Shown here: positions 1 to 8,355 of the stretch, piece after piece | Layout of the letters: each line of letters begins with the position of its first letter | Position numbering within the stretch: position 1 is the stretch's first letter | Source of the DNA: an uncultured Paraprevotella sp. | GTDB taxonomy: Bacteria; Bacteroidota; Bacteroidia; Bacteroidales; Bacteroidaceae | DNA length: 33,026 nucleotides | Assembly (NCBI GenBank): GCA_900546665.1 | Contig: URDY01000028.1 | Span: 1 to 33,026, forward strand | Direction: 5' to 3' | Translations under genes and position numbers: made by a program | The notes under the pieces: generated by a model | Told to the model about the DNA's origin: nothing | Database searches by the model: none | The model's input: only the letters and a program-made list of their open reading frames with translations

Positions 1-75
1 TCGGGGTAGCGGGATTCGAACCCACGACCCCCTGCTCCCAAAGCAGGTGCGCTAACCGGACTGCGCTACACCCCG
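1..75 (-). tRNA. tRNA-Pro, anticodon UGG
   Basis: The reverse complement folds as a full cloverleaf. The acceptor 5' strand CGGGGTG pairs with the 3' strand ahead of the discriminator A at position 1. The anticodon arm CCTGC-TTTGGGA-GCAGG gives anticodon TGG, and the T arm carries GGTTCGAATCC. The CCA end, if encoded, lies outside the window. A Bacteroidetes-type promoter lies upstream at 114-145. Confidence 0.97.
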
Positions 76-113
76 TTGCTATTGAGTAACTGGCTTGTTT
101 CTCAATTGCGATG

Positions 114-145
114 CAAAGGTAGAGCTTTTTCCTGAAACAGCCAAA
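114..145 (-). promoter_or_regulatory. Promoter of tRNA-Pro
   Basis: On the minus strand the -7 box TACCTTTG (114-121) lies 20 bases downstream of a -33 TTTG (142-145), matching the Bacteroidetes housekeeping consensus. The predicted transcription start near 107 leaves a 5' leader of about 30 bases before the mature tRNA. Confidence 0.75.
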
Positions 146-157
146 TTTTGTCGAAAA

Positions 158-191
158 AAAATGTGGCATTTTCTAAAAAATGCCACATTTT
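158..191 (-). terminator. Terminator of the GH35 gene
   Basis: A perfect 15-base-pair inverted repeat (158-172 with 177-191, 4-base loop) is followed on the minus strand by eight consecutive T. It lies just past the stop codon of the beta-galactosidase and directly ahead of the tRNA-Pro promoter, so it insulates the two units. Confidence 0.9.
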
Positions 192-208
192 CTCATTTTC
201 TCTGGTTT

Positions 209-2572
209 TTAGAACTTAAATGGAGTCTTCTTTACATATATCTTATATGCTTTGATACTTTCAGGTGCTCCCTGTTCTACACGGGGCAGATATTGGAAAC
301 CGCCTAAAGTCTGTTCTGCCCCCAAATCAAGTACGATGTAGTGGGGGAACTTCACATCCTTATTTGTGCTCCAATAAGTAGATTCCTGCAAGTCGAAGAT
401 CTTGTCTGCTGTCTTGTTGCCGGAAGAGATGTCCTCATCATCTGCATAGGCTACAGTCCATGGTTCACGACTGATACGCTGGCCTTTTCCGTCCAGCATA
501 TACCATTCTGCTATACAGGCATATTCACGGTTATTATGTGAATTCAAAGCCTCAATGCACACATAACGGCCTATAACAGGCTGGTCGAACTTCACTTCCT
601 GCCATCCATTACCAGGTGCAAACTCTCCGGTCTTGCATGCAGTTTCACCGCTCAGATCCAGATTCTGTCCCTCCTTACGATGAATATTGAGAGAGCTGAC
701 ATTCAATTTATCAATGATCGGCTTTTCCAGACCTTCTACAGAAGTTTCTTCAGGACCGACAATATCCTGCACGATAATCTCATTCTCACCTTTCTTAAGC
801 CAGCAACCAGGCATATACAGCGTCTGTTGCGGACCGATTTTCCAGAAGCGTCCTATTGCATGTCCGTTGACATAGACCTGACCCTTGCCCCAAGTTTCCA
901 GATTAAGGAACGTATCGCCGGTTTTCTTCAGATTGAATGTAGCACGATAGCAGCCCGGAACCTTCTGATCCTTCAAAGCCACATATTTCATGTTTTTCTG
1001 AGCCTGATAGCTGTCACAAAGATTGTATACCTCCCAATTCTTGAGGTTGACAGTCACTTGGCTGCCATTATTCATGGTATATCCCAGTTCCACTTTTTCT
1101 GTAATACCCTTGAAGTCTTTAATGGCACGTCCGAAATTGATACGACCCATGGCTTCCACGAGGATATCAATCTGATCGCCCTGTTTCAAAGCCGGCATCA
1201 GGAGCGTCTTCTCATGATTACGGCGGTCGAGTGATCCGATCAGCTTGCCGTTGACAAAGATCTGGGCATAGTCATGAGCATCTGTCACCGTAAGAATACT
1301 TTGCGTAGGAATTTCAGGTGCAGTCGTACGATAAAGAATGGATCCCCATCCCTGATCGAATGCTTCCATATTCTGGATATCCATTGAATTCTTCGCTGCA
1401 GGAAGGTTGTCAAACAATGGAGCCACCTCCGTAAACTGAATCTTCGGTATGCTGATCACGGCATATTCCTTAGGTATGGCCGGAAGCTTCTTGTCGCTGT
1501 ATTCAGCCAGCATATTGCGCAATTCAGTATATTTGGGTGTAACCTGTCCGGCTTCGTTGATCGGTGCGTCATAGTCGTATGAAGTGACATCAGGAGAGAA
1601 GCCCGGACTGTTGGCACCGGCCCAATGACCCCAGCTGGTTCCTCCGTGAGTCATATATAAGGAGAAAGAAATGCCTTTATCCAACATTTCCTTAAGTCCG
1701 GCAACCATTTCCTTACTGCCACGTGTTTCGTGACGGCCTCCCCATTTGTCGAACCATCCACTCCAGAATTCAGAACACATCTTCGGTGAGTTCGGACGGA
1801 GTTCGCCCAGTTTCTTGAACTCGTTTTCGATGTTGGCTCCTGTTCCGAAGTTCATGGTCCAGACCAGATCATCGAGTCCGTTCTTCGTAAAGTTAGAGCT
1901 CCAGTCACACTGGAAGAGGGTCACCTTGTCAAAACCGGATTCGCGGATGATATCACGGATAGCAGAAACGTACGGTTTGTCTTCTCCATAAGATCCGTAT
2001 TCATTTTCCACCTGAACCATCATGATCGGTCCGCCCTTGTCGATAGTCAGATTTCCGATCTGCTCGCCCAGTTTCTTCGCAAAGATACGGTAACGCTCCA
2101 TGAAATAAGGATCCTGCTCTCTCAGGCGGATATCTTTCTTCTTAAGAAGCCACCAGGGCAGACCACCCATTTCCCATTCAGCGCAGACATACGGTCCCGG
2201 ACGTACGATGACATACATGCCGTTCTTTTGTGCAAGACGGATAAACTCAGCCACATCATTGTTGCCGGTAAAATCAAATTCGCCTTCTTTCTGTTCATGG
2301 ATATTCCAGAACACATAAAGGCAAAGCGTATTCATACCGAGTGCCTTGCACATCTTGATACGCTGCTCCCAGTAAGGACGGGGGATACGTGGATAATGCA
2401 CTTCCGCAGCCTTTACGATAAAAGGCTTGCCGTTGAGAAGGAAGGTCTTGTTGCCTACTTCGAAAGTCTCAACCTTTTTGGCTTCCGCAACCGTCGGGAT
2501 ACTCATGAAAAGTCCCGCCGACAGCAGCGATGCTGCCAGTACCTTACCTAAACTTCTGTTTACGTTCATCAT
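209..2572 (-). CDS. Secreted GH35 beta-galactosidase with F5/8 type C domain
   Basis: Hydrolyses terminal beta-linked galactose from glycans, probably in the periplasm or at the outer membrane. The N-terminus has a signal peptide (hydrophobic LAASLLSAGLF, then a likely cut after AEA). The GH35 barrel follows (about residues 35-360, counted from the second ATG at 2569), with acid/base Glu190 in VENEYG and nucleophile Glu267 in SEFWSGWFDKWG. Jelly-roll galactose-binding segments occupy about 400-640, and a discoidin-like (F5/8 C) domain ends the protein (about 650-786). The open frame extends further upstream, but its first codon there is TTG inside the -7 promoter box at 2621-2628, so the paired ATGs at 2572/2569 are preferred; ATG at 2605 is less likely because it would spoil the signal peptide. 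No SusC/SusD genes adjoin it, so the substrate cannot be read from context. Confidence 0.95.
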   Translation of the reverse strand: MMNVNRSLGKVLAASLLSAGLFMSIPTVAEAKKVETFEVGNKTFLLNGKPFIVKAAEVHYPRIPRPYWEQRIKMCKALGMNTLCLYVFWNIHEQKEGEFDFTGNNDVAEFIRLAQKNGMYVIVRPGPYVCAEWEMGGLPWWLLKKKDIRLREQDPYFMERYRIFAKKLGEQIGNLTIDKGGPIMMVQVENEYGSYGEDKPYVSAIRDIIRESGFDKVTLFQCDWSSNFTKNGLDDLVWTMNFGTGANIENEFKKLGELRPNSPKMCSEFWSGWFDKWGGRHETRGSKEMVAGLKEMLDKGISFSLYMTHGGTSWGHWAGANSPGFSPDVTSYDYDAPINEAGQVTPKYTELRNMLAEYSDKKLPAIPKEYAVISIPKIQFTEVAPLFDNLPAAKNSMDIQNMEAFDQGWGSILYRTTAPEIPTQSILTVTDAHDYAQIFVNGKLIGSLDRRNHEKTLLMPALKQGDQIDILVEAMGRINFGRAIKDFKGITEKVELGYTMNNGSQVTVNLKNWEVYNLCDSYQAQKNMKYVALKDQKVPGCYRATFNLKKTGDTFLNLETWGKGQVYVNGHAIGRFWKIGPQQTLYMPGCWLKKGENEIIVQDIVGPEETSVEGLEKPIIDKLNVSSLNIHRKEGQNLDLSGETACKTGEFAPGNGWQEVKFDQPVIGRYVCIEALNSHNNREYACIAEWYMLDGKGQRISREPWTVAYADDEDISSGNKTADKIFDLQESTYWSTNKDVKFPHYIVLDLGAEQTLGGFQYLPRVEQGAPESIKAYKIYVKKTPFKF

Positions 2573-2620
2573 AAAAACTTTTAATGTTAAAAAAATGTTT
2601 CTCATATAATTATTCCGGTT

Positions 2621-2651
2621 CAAAAATACGACAGATATTTTTTATATACAA
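2621..2651 (-). promoter_or_regulatory. Promoter of the GH35 gene
   Basis: The minus-strand -7 box TATTTTTG (2621-2628) lies 20 bases from a -33 TTG (2649-2651). It overlaps the first codons of the longest open frame, which argues for the downstream start at 2572 or 2569. Confidence 0.6.
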
Positions 2652-2701
2652 GTTTTTGTTGCTAAAAGCACAGAATAAAATCGATTTCTTAATATTTTTC
2701 A

Positions 2702-2732
2702 TTGATGGACTTAATAAAAAAACGTATCTTTG
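2702..2732 (+). promoter_or_regulatory. Promoter of aspS
   Basis: The -33 TTG (2702-2704) is 20 bases from the -7 box TATCTTTG (2725-2732). The expected transcription start near 2739 gives a leader of about 25 bases. No Shine-Dalgarno is visible before the ATG. Confidence 0.75.
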
Positions 2733-2763
2733 CACGTGAATCAAAATAATTAGCATAACTCTT

Positions 2764-4527
2764 ATGTTCAGAACAAATACATGTGGAGAACTTAGGCTTG
2801 CCGATGCCGGAAAAACGGTCACACTGGCAGGCTGGGTACAGCGTACCCGTAAAATGGGCGGAATGACGTTTGTGGACATCCGCGACAGATATGGAATAAC
2901 CCAGTTGGTGTTCAACGAAGAAATAAACGCTGATCTTTGCGAACAGGCCAACAAGCTTGGACGCGAATATGTCATTCAGGCTACCGGTACAGTCAGTGAG
3001 CGCGAGAGCAAAAACAAGAACCTGCCTACGGGAGAAGTGGAAATAATCGTGTCAGAACTGAATGTACTCAACGTATCAAAGACTCCTCCTTTCACCATAG
3101 AGGACAATAGCGACGGCGGAGATGATATCCGCATGAAATACCGCTACCTCGACCTGCGCCGTAACACGGTCCGCAAGAATCTGGAGCTGCGCCACAAGAT
3201 GACAATGGAAGTACGCCGCTATCTTGACAGCAAGGGCTTCCTCGAAATCGAAACTCCTATGCTGGTAGGTTCCACTCCGGAGGGTGCCCGTGACTTCGTG
3301 GTACCATCACGTATGAATCCGGGCCAGTTCTATGCTCTGCCACAAAGTCCGCAGACATTGAAACAGTTGCTGATGGTGGCCGGAATGGACCGTTATTTCC
3401 AGATCGTCAAATGTTTCCGCGATGAAGACTTGCGCGCTGACCGTCAGCCGGAGTTTACACAGATCGACTGCGAAATGAGCTTTGTAGAGCAGGAAGACAT
3501 CATCAACCTGTTCGAAGGAATGGCCAAACACCTGTTCCGCACATTGCGTGGTGTCGAACTGACAGAACCGTTCCCCAGAATGCCATGGAGCGAGGCCATG
3601 CGTCTTTACGGAAGCGACAAACCGGACACCCGTTTTGGCATGACTTTCGTTGAACTGATGGACGTACTGAAAGGTACAGGCGAATTTTCCGTATTCAACG
3701 ATGCCGCTTACATCGGCGGTATATGCGCTACAGGTTGCGCCTCATATACCCGTAAGCAGATCGACCAGCTCACTGACTTTGTCAAGCGCAGTCAGATTGG
3801 TGCAAAAGGACTTGTATATGCCCGTGTACAGGAAGACGGCAGCGTGAAATCAAGCGTTGACAAGTTCTATTCACAGGATGTGCTGCAGCAGCTTAAAGCC
3901 GCAATGAACGCACAACCCGGCGACCTGATCCTGATTATGAGCGGTGACGATGCCATGAAGACCCGTAAACAACTTTGCGAATTGCGTCTTGAGATGGGTA
4001 ACCGTTTGGGATTGCGTGACAAGAACAAATTCTCACTGTTGTGGGTGGTTGATTTCCCGATGTTCGAATGGAGCGAGGAAGAAGGCCGACTGATGGCCAT
4101 GCACCATCCTTTCACTCATCCCAAAGATGAAGATATCCCCTTGTTGGATACCGATCCGGCAGCTGTCCGTGCAGATGCTTACGACATGGTATGCAACGGT
4201 GTGGAAGTCGGTGGAGGTTCTATCCGTATTCATGATTCCGAACTGCAGGACAAAATGTTCAGAATATTGGGCTTCACAGAAGAACGTGCACAGGAACAGT
4301 TTGGCTTCCTGATGAATGCATTCAAATATGGTGCACCTCCTCACGGTGGTCTGGCATACGGATTGGACCGTTGGGTAAGCCTCTTTGCGGGTCTCGACAG
4401 TATCCGTGACTGTATTGCGTTCCCGAAGAACAACAGTGGACGTGATGTCATGTTGGATGCTCCTTCTGTACTCGATCAGAAACAGCTCGACGAACTGAAG
4501 CTGGATATCAGACCGACGGAAGAATAA
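2764..4527 (+). CDS. aspS: Aspartyl-tRNA synthetase, bacterial type
   Basis: Class II synthetase that charges tRNA-Asp with aspartate using ATP. At 587 residues it has the normal bacterial length. An N-terminal OB-fold anticodon-binding domain (about 1-105) is followed by the catalytic core with motif 2 [16 protein letters not shown] (Arg219) and motif 3 GGLAYGLDR (Arg536). The bacterial GAD insertion lies between them (about 300-420). The start follows a well-spaced promoter. The gene is a single-gene unit, divergent from the beta-galactosidase, and ends at a strong hairpin. Whether the enzyme also charges tRNA-Asn cannot be told here. Confidence 0.98.
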   Translation: MFRTNTCGELRLADAGKTVTLAGWVQRTRKMGGMTFVDIRDRYGITQLVFNEEINADLCEQANKLGREYVIQATGTVSERESKNKNLPTGEVEIIVSELNVLNVSKTPPFTIEDNSDGGDDIRMKYRYLDLRRNTVRKNLELRHKMTMEVRRYLDSKGFLEIETPMLVGSTPEGARDFVVPSRMNPGQFYALPQSPQTLKQLLMVAGMDRYFQIVKCFRDEDLRADRQPEFTQIDCEMSFVEQEDIINLFEGMAKHLFRTLRGVELTEPFPRMPWSEAMRLYGSDKPDTRFGMTFVELMDVLKGTGEFSVFNDAAYIGGICATGCASYTRKQIDQLTDFVKRSQIGAKGLVYARVQEDGSVKSSVDKFYSQDVLQQLKAAMNAQPGDLILIMSGDDAMKTRKQLCELRLEMGNRLGLRDKNKFSLLWVVDFPMFEWSEEEGRLMAMHHPFTHPKDEDIPLLDTDPAAVRADAYDMVCNGVEVGGGSIRIHDSELQDKMFRILGFTEERAQEQFGFLMNAFKYGAPPHGGLAYGLDRWVSLFAGLDSIRDCIAFPKNNSGRDVMLDAPSVLDQKQLDELKLDIRPTEE

Positions 4528-4561
4528 AATTGCAGAATAGATTTATTCATAGCAGTAAATA

Positions 4562-4616
4562 AAAAAATGCGTTTGGAGAGAGTGCCAATCAGGTTTCTCG
4601 CCGAACGCATTTTTCT
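4562..4616. terminator. Bidirectional terminator between aspS and the propeller lipoprotein
   Basis: A long stem pairs 4563-4576 with 4601-4614 (one G-T wobble) and continues after one mismatch for four more pairs. On the minus strand it is followed by a run of seven T, on the plus strand by CTTATTTT. It can serve both convergent genes. Confidence 0.85.
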
Positions 4617-4680
4617 TATTTTCAGATTGTAGGTATATATTCTTCTCGTCGTTTGCATTTCGATCACTCTTGCGTCGTTC

Positions 4681-5745
4681 TCAATTGCATGACTTCAAAT
4701 GAAAAACGAACAACGTAGCATCGCAGGAATCTTTTTGAGGCTTCCATTTATCCCAATCATCTGTATTGACAATACCTGCTAAAGCATCTTTGTATTGTGC
4801 TGTAGGATAGAAAAGAATGCATTCAGTTGTATCTACAAAACCTTGCAAGCTTTTATGGGAATCTGTTTGACAGAAAGAATAATATCTCATATTGTTCTGT
4901 ATAAAACTGTTAATGAACAGATTGCCTGAAACAAAAAACGTAGCATTATACGCTTGTTTTGATTTTGCAATCTCACTACTCTTTTTTACAGATTCTTCAA
5001 GCCTTTTTTCTCCATAATCTGTCTGATACGCCAGTATGGGACCGTATTTTGTCCATTTGTATACATCATTGGAATATGGAGCATTAAAAAATATGTCCCC
5101 ATCCTTGTTTTCTGTGAATGTTCTTTCTCCACTTAGAAGATCAAGTTCCATTCTACTGGGCAGGTAACTGTTTATTAGCTTCCCGTTTTCATCAGTGTAT
5201 ACAAGTCTATTCAAATCATCGGTTGTTACAGCATTGCAAAATAAAAATCCGTTTTCAGTTTTCGCAAAGTCAAGTACAGGAAAATCCAATTTTATGCTTT
5301 TTTTATAATTCAGCATGCCGTCACATAAAAGTATCTTTCCAGCTCCAATATCAGACAAGTATACTATACCGTCCCTAGATGTAATGGCACGAAGCGAAAT
5401 ATATTCTCCATTGCCGTGTCCGGTTCTTTGTATTCTTTTTATCAATTCTCCCGAGGGATATTTGAATGACCATACTGCATTGGTCATATCAACGATGTAA
5501 ACGGCAGAATCAGACAGACAGAAATCCAAAATTGACCCCATAAAATTCTGTTTTGTATGTAGTTCAATGGTGTCAATACGTGCTATAAAATCAGAAAACC
5601 TGATGGTTTTATCCGTATAATCATTAATGGAAATGGTGATATGATCATCATCAATGCTTAGCTGATTTTTGTTCTTACCACAACTTCCCAGGAGAATAGA
5701 GGAAATTGTAAAGCATAATAATATGGTCTTGGATTTTTTGGACAT
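4681..5745 (-). CDS. Six-bladed beta-propeller lipoprotein
   Basis: A 354-residue lipoprotein starting MSKKSKT with a hydrophobic stretch and lipobox LLGSC, so it is probably anchored to a membrane through the Cys. The body has repeated short beta-strand units (for example FCLSDSAVYIVD and SRDGIVYLSD) and the opening phrase IDTIELHT. These are typical of the Bacteroidetes six-bladed beta-propeller lipoproteins (6-bladed propeller/DUF4934 group), whose function is mostly unknown. The upstream ATG at 5772 would add nine residues; I prefer 5745 because it gives a compact signal peptide. The gene is clearly more AT-rich than aspS (two sampled 60-base lines have 28-37 percent GC against about 55 percent in aspS), which suggests acquisition. 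It has its own promoter and no operon partner. Confidence 0.85.
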   Translation of the reverse strand: MSKKSKTILLCFTISSILLGSCGKNKNQLSIDDDHITISINDYTDKTIRFSDFIARIDTIELHTKQNFMGSILDFCLSDSAVYIVDMTNAVWSFKYPSGELIKRIQRTGHGNGEYISLRAITSRDGIVYLSDIGAGKILLCDGMLNYKKSIKLDFPVLDFAKTENGFLFCNAVTTDDLNRLVYTDENGKLINSYLPSRMELDLLSGERTFTENKDGDIFFNAPYSNDVYKWTKYGPILAYQTDYGEKRLEESVKKSSEIAKSKQAYNATFFVSGNLFINSFIQNNMRYYSFCQTDSHKSLQGFVDTTECILFYPTAQYKDALAGIVNTDDWDKWKPQKDSCDATLFVFHLKSCN

Positions 5746-5824
5746 GGCTAATATGAAATGGAATGACGACATGAATGTTTGAGACGAATTTTATATTCTC
5801 GGTTACTCGTTCGTAAACCTTGAA

Positions 5825-5855
5825 CAAATGTATAAAGAAAGGGGATCTCTGCAAA
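5825..5855 (-). promoter_or_regulatory. Promoter of the propeller lipoprotein
   Basis: The minus-strand -33 TTTG (5852-5855) is 19 bases from the -7 box TACATTTG (5825-5832). Transcription would start near 5818, giving a leader of roughly 70 bases to the preferred ATG. Confidence 0.7.
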
Positions 5856-6041
5856 TAATTTATCTTAGTGTTTGCCAGTCTTGGAGAGACAGGATTTGTC
5901 AAGTAGCTTTAGAACACCTGAAATATTTTGGATACCATAAATAGAGTTATCTTAAAAACGGACAAAATCAAATATCATATTCAATCTCACAGGCAATATT
6001 CAGTTATCATATCCTCTACATATAATTTCCGCAAAAAATCC

Positions 6042-6121
6042 TTCACCCCTTCACATCTCTTTATCTATCGGGCATTCACGGTGAACCAGCCCTTTCACGC
6101 CTCCTTCACCGAGTCCTTCAC
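6042..6121 (+). repeat. Cluster of TTCAC direct repeats
   Basis: TTCAC occurs at 6042, 6050, 6075, 6094, 6105 and 6117. The copy at 6075 forms a palindrome with GTGAA at 6081-6085. A second group at 6433-6461 has GTGAA at 6433 and 6443 and TTCAC at 6457. Confidence 0.7.
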
Positions 6122-6190
6122 AAGCCAAAAACTGATGTAAGTATTAAAATATTACAATATAGCTAAAATTCCAAAAATATTACATTTCTA

Positions 6191-6241
6191 AAAAAGTAAG
6201 GCTTACTTTAAAAAAAGTAAAGCTTACTTTTTCAAAAGTAA
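6191..6241 (+). repeat. Tandem hairpin repeat, 21-base period
   Basis: The unit AAAAAGTAANGCTTACTTT occurs at 6191-6209 and 6212-6230, and a decayed third half unit starts at 6234. Each full unit is itself a hairpin with a three-base loop; the second has a 9-base-pair stem (6212-6220 with 6224-6232). In one plus frame the unit reads SKAYF. There is no start codon in frame nearby. Confidence 0.75.
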
Positions 6242-6369
6242 ACCGAGTTTTTGGAAAGATGTCCGATGTCCCCAAAAAGAAAAAACAGGATTATCCGATG
6301 ACAAGAATAGCTACTGAAAATGAGCTACCAAACGCATTTCAAAGCCCACTGACGGCCCCATTAATCCGG

Positions 6370-6391
6370 GTTGTTTTTGTTTGAAAACAAC
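6370..6391. repeat. Perfect 8-base-pair hairpin
   Basis: GTTGTTTT (6370-6377) and AAAACAAC (6384-6391) are perfectly complementary around a 6-base loop. No T run follows on either strand, so it is not an obvious terminator. Confidence 0.5.
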
Positions 6392-6623
6392 ATGATCTTC
6401 TCTCTAATGTCGCCCAAACAAGTGAGAGAGGCGTGAATCAGGGTGAATGATACCATTTCACACATATCCGATTTATTATCAAATACTTATAATATCAGTT
6501 GAAGCAGTGAACATAAAGTAGGAAAAAATCAACTATAGGGAAAGTCCTGGGCACAAAATTCACAGAATCCGAGAAAATAATGAAATCGGGAAAAGATCAT
6601 ATTATCTCCAACTAAGGGAATAA

Positions 6624-6660
6624 CAAAAAGGTGTACTGCCTCGTCGGAAAGGCAGTACAT
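6624..6660 (-). terminator. Terminator of the rluA-like/DUF4923 unit
   Basis: GTACTGCC (6633-6640) pairs with GGCAGTAC (6651-6658) around a 10-base loop. On the minus strand the stem is followed by ACCTTTTTG. It lies about 35 bases after the lipoprotein stop codon. Confidence 0.85.
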
Positions 6661-6692
6661 CTTGATAAATATTCTCCTTTAAAGATACATCC

Positions 6693-7349
6693 TTACTTGC
6701 TGAGTGCAAATCCCACTTTCACTCCCTCATAGGAATCGAGCAATGTGCTTACAGTCTTTATTGTGGCATTTCCGCTTTGAGAACCTATGGCAGTCACAAC
6801 CTGCATCAGCTTGCTGGCATCATAGAGAATGCTGATCTGATTGTTGGATTTTACAACCGTAGCATCCATCTTAGTCAGTCCCAACATACCCACCAATGTC
6901 AATTTGCCATTGGCTTCATCCAAAGTATAGGTACCGCTGATTGAACGTCCACCCAGATTCATGCTGTAGCTGCCATCCTCATTAAACGTGTATCCAAAAG
7001 CACCGGCCTTGATACCCACTTTCTCAAACATGTCGTCCATCTTGCCTTTCAGCGTTTTGGCAGCAATTTCACCGCCAGCCTGCTTCAACAGATTCTCAGA
7101 CTCAAACTTACAGTCTGAACCGACATAGTTCCATGTGCCAATCAGATCAGCCTGCTTTACGGTATTTCCACTTCCGAGGATATTGCCTAAAAGTGAACCC
7201 AAAATACCTGAACCGATCTGTGCTCCTTCTGATGCACTGTTTTGTGTATTGTTGCCAGTCGCTACATTAGGAGCTGAAAATCCGCAGCTGCTCAGACTGA
7301 CCAGAGCCATGCATGCGAACATTGTCATTTTCTTAAGATTCTTTCTCAT
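6693..7349 (-). CDS. DUF4923-like lipoprotein
   Basis: A 218-residue lipoprotein with a basic N-terminus, hydrophobic core and lipobox LSSC. After the lipid Cys comes a Gly/Ser/Asn-rich linker with a GSGILGSLLGNILGSG repeat. A compact C-terminal domain opens DLIGTWNYVG and contains FNEDGSYSMN and GTYTLDEANGKLTL, a lipocalin-like beta pattern. This arrangement matches the Bacteroidetes DUF4923 family as I remember it; its role is unknown. Its start overlaps the 3' end of the pseudouridine synthase gene by 17 bases and it has no promoter box of its own, so translation is probably coupled. The pair ends at the hairpin at 6624-6660. Confidence 0.88.
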   Translation of the reverse strand: MRKNLKKMTMFACMALVSLSSCGFSAPNVATGNNTQNSASEGAQIGSGILGSLLGNILGSGNTVKQADLIGTWNYVGSDCKFESENLLKQAGGEIAAKTLKGKMDDMFEKVGIKAGAFGYTFNEDGSYSMNLGGRSISGTYTLDEANGKLTLVGMLGLTKMDATVVKSNNQISILYDASKLMQVVTAIGSQSGNATIKTVSTLLDSYEGVKVGFALSK

Positions 7350-8304
7350 ACCTTTTATAATTTAAAGTTTGTCGTGTGACTTTCTGCGTGTTATAGTTAT
7401 GATTGGGTTCAAACAGCTTTCTGAATGAAAGAGGATAGGGCGTTTCAAATTCCATCCTTTCGTGCGTAATCGGATGGTAAAAATTCAGACGGAAAGCATG
7501 CAGTGCCAGTCTGCCTATCGGATTATTGCCATCACCATACTTGGGATCACCCACTACCGGATGACCGATATCCAGCATGTGTACACGGATCTGGTTTTTA
7601 CGTCCGGTTTCCAGTTTAAGTTCCACCAGAGAATACCTGTCACGGACTTCCAGCGTATGGTAATGTGTTACCGCAAATTTGCCTCCATTGTCAGTAGGAG
7701 AGGAGTGGGTGATGAAGGCTTTGTTGTCTTTTAACCATGAAGTAATGGTTCCGCCCTCTTTTTCCATTTTTCCACTGACCACAGCAATGTATCTTCTGTC
7801 TGTAACGATGCTATGCCAGTTATCCTCAAGTATTCTTTTCACTTCCAGGTTCTTGGCATAGATCATAAGTCCTGATGTTTCCCGATCGAGCCGATGGACA
7901 ACATGAGCCGTACATTTAAAATGCCTGCGCTTGAAGTATTCGTCAAGCACCGTTTTAACACAAAATTGATGGGATGTAGTAGACATGGAAAGGATTCCGA
8001 TGTTTTTTTCAATTACCACCAGATCCTTGTCTTCATATACAATCTTGACGTATTTGTTTTTTAATTCAGTGCTGCGCTTATGCCTGCTTACGCGCACGAC
8101 CATTCCTGGTTCCAGCTGATAATCATACTGCGTTACCAGCTTCTTGTCTACGGCTATACCATGACCCGTCAGGATATCCTTGACCTTGTTTCGGCTGATT
8201 CCCTGCATGGCTGTCATCAGAAAATCGATCAGAATCTGAGGTTTCTTTACCGTAAATTCAATATATTTTGTCGCTGCATAAGCTTGGTTTGATTTGTTCT
8301 CCAT
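7333..8304 (-). CDS. RluA-family pseudouridine synthase
   Basis: Converts uridine to pseudouridine in structured RNA, most likely ribosomal RNA. At 323 residues it has an N-terminal S4-type RNA-binding domain (about 15-85), then the RluA catalytic domain. The signature HRLDRETSGLMI carries the catalytic Asp, and the family motif GRKNQIRVHM follows. The sequence does not decide which RNA position is the target, so no symbol is given. The ATG at 8304 is the first in frame and follows a -7 box at 8348-8355. The gene overlaps the downstream lipoprotein gene by 17 bases. Confidence 0.93.
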   Translation of the reverse strand: MENKSNQAYAATKYIEFTVKKPQILIDFLMTAMQGISRNKVKDILTGHGIAVDKKLVTQYDYQLEPGMVVRVSRHKRSTELKNKYVKIVYEDKDLVVIEKNIGILSMSTTSHQFCVKTVLDEYFKRRHFKCTAHVVHRLDRETSGLMIYAKNLEVKRILEDNWHSIVTDRRYIAVVSGKMEKEGGTITSWLKDNKAFITHSSPTDNGGKFAVTHYHTLEVRDRYSLVELKLETGRKNQIRVHMLDIGHPVVGDPKYGDGNNPIGRLALHAFRLNFYHPITHERMEFETPYPLSFRKLFEPNHNYNTQKVTRQTLNYKRYEKES

Positions 8305-8347
8305 TTTTATATCTGTTACAGGATTTTAATATTCCGGATATTTTGTG

Positions 8348-8355
8348 CAAAGTTA
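8348..8355 (-). promoter_or_regulatory. -7 box upstream of the pseudouridine synthase gene
   Basis: The minus-strand sequence TAACTTTG fits TAnnTTTG. A TTG at 8379-8381 is 23 bases away, slightly longer than the usual -33 spacing. Confidence 0.5.

Larger units (their letters stand above)
5856..6620. other. Gene-free, repeat-rich, AT-rich stretch
   Basis: I see no convincing gene here. A 70-codon open frame at 5928-6140 is explained by the repeats it covers. The stretch holds six TTCAC copies (6042-6121), a mirror group of GTGAA/TTCAC (6433-6461), two near-identical hairpins (6191-6232) and a perfect 8-base-pair hairpin (6370-6391). It may be a relic of a mobile or accessory element, but no recognisable protein fragment of one remains. 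Confidence 0.6.

Noticed and set aside
680..1234. A 184-codon open frame antisense to the beta-galactosidase
   Set aside because: It lies within a well-supported gene on the other strand, with no promoter or recognisable protein pattern.
5928..6140. A 70-codon frame in the repeat-rich gap (ending in FTPSHLF...FHASFTESFTS)
   Set aside because: The protein pattern merely restates the TTCAC repeats; there is no promoter box for it and no start support. It could be a relic but not a supported gene.
6042..6461. CRISPR array
   Set aside because: The repeats are five bases long with irregular spacing, and no cas gene is present.
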